Source of the DNA: JAWLFI01 sp041685645
Lineage (GTDB): Bacteria > Bacteroidota > Bacteroidia > Chitinophagales > Saprospiraceae
Reading direction: 5' to 3'
NCBI GenBank assembly: GCA_041685645.1
Contig: JAWLFI010000140.1
Location: 1 to 6,825 of the forward strand
DNA length: 6,825 bases
In this document: positions 4,979-6,825 of the stretch, one piece after another
Numbering within the stretch: position 1 is the stretch's first letter
Layout of the letters: each line of letters starts with the position of its first letter
Position numbers and translations under genes: made by a program
The notes under the pieces: model-generated
Seen by the model: only the letters and a program-made list of their open reading frames with translations
What the model was told of the DNA's origin: nothing
Databases searched by the model: none

Positions 4979-6118
4979 TCAGGTCTTAAAAATGCGCTCG
5001 AAGTACGCCTTCTCACTAATGGAACTCCACGGATTCACTCGCTGCTGAAAATTGGTATATGACTGATAAACTTTTCGCGCCAGTGCGTCTTTTTCTGTAA
5101 TCTCCGCCATCACGTCCTGCGTATGTTGATGCAGCGCTTCCAACACTTCGTTGGGGAAAGGACGCAATTCCACCTCACCTTCTTTTTGGATCTGCTGCAG
5201 CGTACTTGCATTTTTGGCGTCAAACTGTGCCAGAACTGTAGTCTGCAAATATAAACCCGCTGAGATACAAATTTGCTGTAAATCCGTGGGGAGTTGATCA
5301 AAACTGGATTTATTGATGAAAAATTCCAATTGAGAGCCGGGTTCGTGCCAGCCCGGATAGTAGTAGTATTTCGCAATGCGCGGAAACCCCATGCGATAAT
5401 CGTGATAGGGGCCGATCCATTCTGTGGCATCAATCACTCCGCGCTCCAAACTGGTGTACACTTCGCTTCCTGCGACCAAAATTGCTGCCCCGCCGGCGCG
5501 CTCAATTACGGCACCTCCCAGGCCGGGAATGCGCATTTTGAGTCCTTTGATGTCTTCCACCCGATCGATGGATTTATTGAACCAACCGCCCATCTGAATT
5601 CCCGTGTTTCCGCCCGGGACGGGCACGAGTCCAAAATCGGCATACACCTCCTTCCACAATTCATATCCGCCACCGCCAAACAACCAGCTGTTGACTTGTT
5701 GGGCATTCATGCCAAAGGGAATGGCGGAGAACAACTGAGCCGCTTTGGACTTTCCGGCCCAGTAATAGGGCGCTCCACAGCCCAACTGAGCAGTATTTTG
5801 ACGGACGGTGTCAAAGGCCTCCAATGCCGGCACCAATTCGCCGGCACCATACACGCGAATATCAATGCGCCCTCCGCTCATCTCCCTGACTAAGTGAGCA
5901 TAGGTAGTGGCGGCTTCTCCAATAATGGGAAAATCGGGCGGCCAGGTGGTCACCATTTTCCATCGGTACGTCCTGCCTGTGGATGCCGCGTCTGACTTCT
6001 CCACCGGAGCGGGCGCATTATCTCCCAAAATGCACGAACTGAGTCCCAGGCCCATCGTGCTCAGTCCGAGATGCTTCAAAAAGGATTTTCTGGAGTATTT
6101 TTTCTTCTTTTCTGTCAT
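4979..6118 (-). CDS. dctP: TRAP transporter substrate-binding lipoprotein, DctP family, TakP-like
   Basis: A 379-residue extracytoplasmic solute receptor that delivers substrate to the TRAP permease. The start at 6118 is chosen because it gives the export signal: KKKKYSRKSFLKHLG (residues 4-18) and the lipobox LSSC, with the lipidated Cys29. The motif SRKSFLK resembles a Tat signal but has RK in place of RR. The mature domain begins at about YRWKMVTTWPPDFP (51-64). Landmarks are YGAGELVPALEAFD (90-103), PYYWAGK (117-123), GNTGIQMGGWFN (170-181), GLKMRIPGLGG (192-202) with Arg196 as the expected carboxylate-binding arginine, ATEWIGPYHDYRMGF (231-245) and YYYYPGWHEPGS (251-262). This pattern matches TakP-type receptors for 2-oxo acids and related monocarboxylates; exact substrate unknown. 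It begins 11 bp after the dctM stop, hence the same operon. An ORF extension upstream to 6337 overlaps dctM and lacks coding character. Confidence 0.93.
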   Translation of the reverse strand: MTEKKKKYSRKSFLKHLGLSTMGLGLSSCILGDNAPAPVEKSDAASTGRTYRWKMVTTWPPDFPIIGEAATTYAHLVREMSGGRIDIRVYGAGELVPALEAFDTVRQNTAQLGCGAPYYWAGKSKAAQLFSAIPFGMNAQQVNSWLFGGGGYELWKEVYADFGLVPVPGGNTGIQMGGWFNKSIDRVEDIKGLKMRIPGLGGAVIERAGGAAILVAGSEVYTSLERGVIDATEWIGPYHDYRMGFPRIAKYYYYPGWHEPGSQLEFFINKSSFDQLPTDLQQICISAGLYLQTTVLAQFDAKNASTLQQIQKEGEVELRPFPNEVLEALHQHTQDVMAEITEKDALARKVYQSYTNFQQRVNPWSSISEKAYFERIFKT

Positions 6119-6129
6119 GACCAACGGCT

Positions 6130-6825
6130 TTATGATGAAATTTGAAACCAATGCGGAAACAATACGATAATCGCAATAAATACAACTTGAATGACCACAA
6201 AGGGCAGAACGCCTTTGTATATATCTGAGGTTCGCACCGAGGGTGGAGCTACGCCTTTGAGATAAAAAAGAGAAAAGCCAAAGGGGGGAGTGAGAAATGA
6301 GGTTTGTAAATTGAGTGCGATGAGCAATCCCACCCATAGTAAGTCCATCTCATACAACTCGAAAAGAGGCGTGATAATCGGTACGACGATAAAAATAATC
6401 TCAATAAAATCGATAAAAAAGCCGAGTAAAAAAATAGTGATCATCACGGCAATCAGAAACCCCGTAGCGGAAAGACCTGAATTTTGCAGCCACTCTACGA
6501 GCAAGACATCGCCGCCTAAGCTTCTAAACAGCAAGGAAAAGGTCGTCGCTCCCAACAAAATAAAGAATATCATGGCCGTCAATTGCGTCGTTTCCCGGGA
6601 TACTTCTTTCAACATATTCAGAGATAATCTGGACTGGCTCAGGGTCAGTATCACCGCACCCATAGCGCCCACGGCAGCCGCTTCCGTCGGAGAGGCGAGC
6701 CCGGAAAATATGGAGCCCAAAACCGCTAAGATCAGAGTAATCGGAAGAATGAAAGCCCGGAGGACCTTGCGAAAAGATGGTGTTGTCAGTTGTTGAATTT
6801 GCGGGGCCTTATCTGACCTGAAATA
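6130..6825 (-). CDS. dctM: TRAP transporter large permease subunit DctM, C-terminal part
   Basis: The reading frame is open to the window edge, so this is the C-terminal 231 residues of a protein that is usually about 430 residues or longer (longer if fused to DctQ). It is the ion-coupled membrane channel of the TRAP transporter. In window numbering the diagnostic loop SGLASPTEAAAVGA is at residues 41-54, and hydrophobic segments lie at about 22-40, 50-62, 82-101, 120-150, 162-178 and 205-224. FFIDFIEIIFIVVPIITPLF (136-155) and LQTSFLTPPFGFSLFYLKG (173-191) are typical of the TakM-like branch and agree with the TakP-like receptor that follows. The N-terminal half and the small subunit DctQ are expected just outside the window. 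The gap to dctP is 11 bp. Confidence 0.94.
   Translation of the reverse strand, partial: YFRSDKAPQIQQLTTPSFRKVLRAFILPITLILAVLGSIFSGLASPTEAAAVGAMGAVILTLSQSRLSLNMLKEVSRETTQLTAMIFFILLGATTFSLLFRSLGGDVLLVEWLQNSGLSATGFLIAVMITIFLLGFFIDFIEIIFIVVPIITPLFELYEMDLLWVGLLIALNLQTSFLTPPFGFSLFYLKGVAPPSVRTSDIYKGVLPFVVIQVVFIAIIVLFPHWFQISS

Noticed and set aside
4814..5062. Plus-strand ORF of 82 codons
   Set aside because: It runs antisense into the well-supported 3' end of dctP and has no domain or signal.
5294..5893. Plus-strand ORF of 199 codons
   Set aside because: Entirely antisense to dctP, whose protein matches the TRAP receptor family along its length; this is a shadow frame.
6119..6337. 73-residue N-terminal extension of dctP
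   Set aside because: It overlaps the dctM coding region in another frame and would bury the signal peptide and lipobox.
6290..6796. Plus-strand ORF of 168 codons
   Set aside because: Antisense to dctM; its lysine/isoleucine-rich translation reflects the complement of transmembrane codons.

Overview
The window looks like chromosomal DNA of a Bacteroidota bacterium, possibly from the Saprospiraceae/Lewinella side of the phylum (the phylum is a fairly firm inference, the family a guess). The evidence is a TonB-dependent receptor with an N-terminal carboxypeptidase-regulatory-like domain, signal peptides ending in the 'AQ' junction typical of the phylum, start codons without Shine-Dalgarno sequences, and promoter-like -33/-7 elements of the TTTG...TAnnTTTG type. 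All genes except the acylphosphatase are on the minus strand.

Right to left, in the direction of minus-strand transcription: positions 6825-4979 hold the end of a TRAP transporter operon. It contains the C-terminal 231 residues of the large permease subunit DctM (cut by the window edge) and, 11 bp later, the complete substrate-binding lipoprotein DctP. The DctP resembles the TakP group, so 2-oxo acids or other small monocarboxylates are plausible substrates. A gene-free stretch of about 570 bp follows (4408-4978). It is rich in inverted repeats and has no convincing ORF. Next is a tandem pair of small secreted paralogues (4407-4117 and 4064-3780) that I do not recognise. Each has a signal peptide and two conserved cysteines, and they share a C-terminal block that is almost unchanged even at synonymous positions.

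The only plus-strand gene, an acylphosphatase (3497-3772), runs into the paralogue pair with 7 bp between stop codons. On its other side it is divergent from the TonB-dependent receptor (3485-1068) with only 11 bp between start codons, so the control regions of both genes must overlap coding sequence. The receptor carries the FRAPNIDD...VFD signature of heme/hemoglobin-type receptors but lacks the histidine usually found between the two signature motifs, so its substrate is open. Downstream on the same strand are a conserved small Bacteroidota protein of unknown function (977-627) and a membrane-embedded methyltransferase of the isoprenylcysteine/NnrU type (613-35), probably co-transcribed.

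There are no rRNA or tRNA genes, CRISPR arrays, transposases or phage genes. The best candidates for something undescribed are the secreted paralogue pair and the structured spacer at about 4500-4900.
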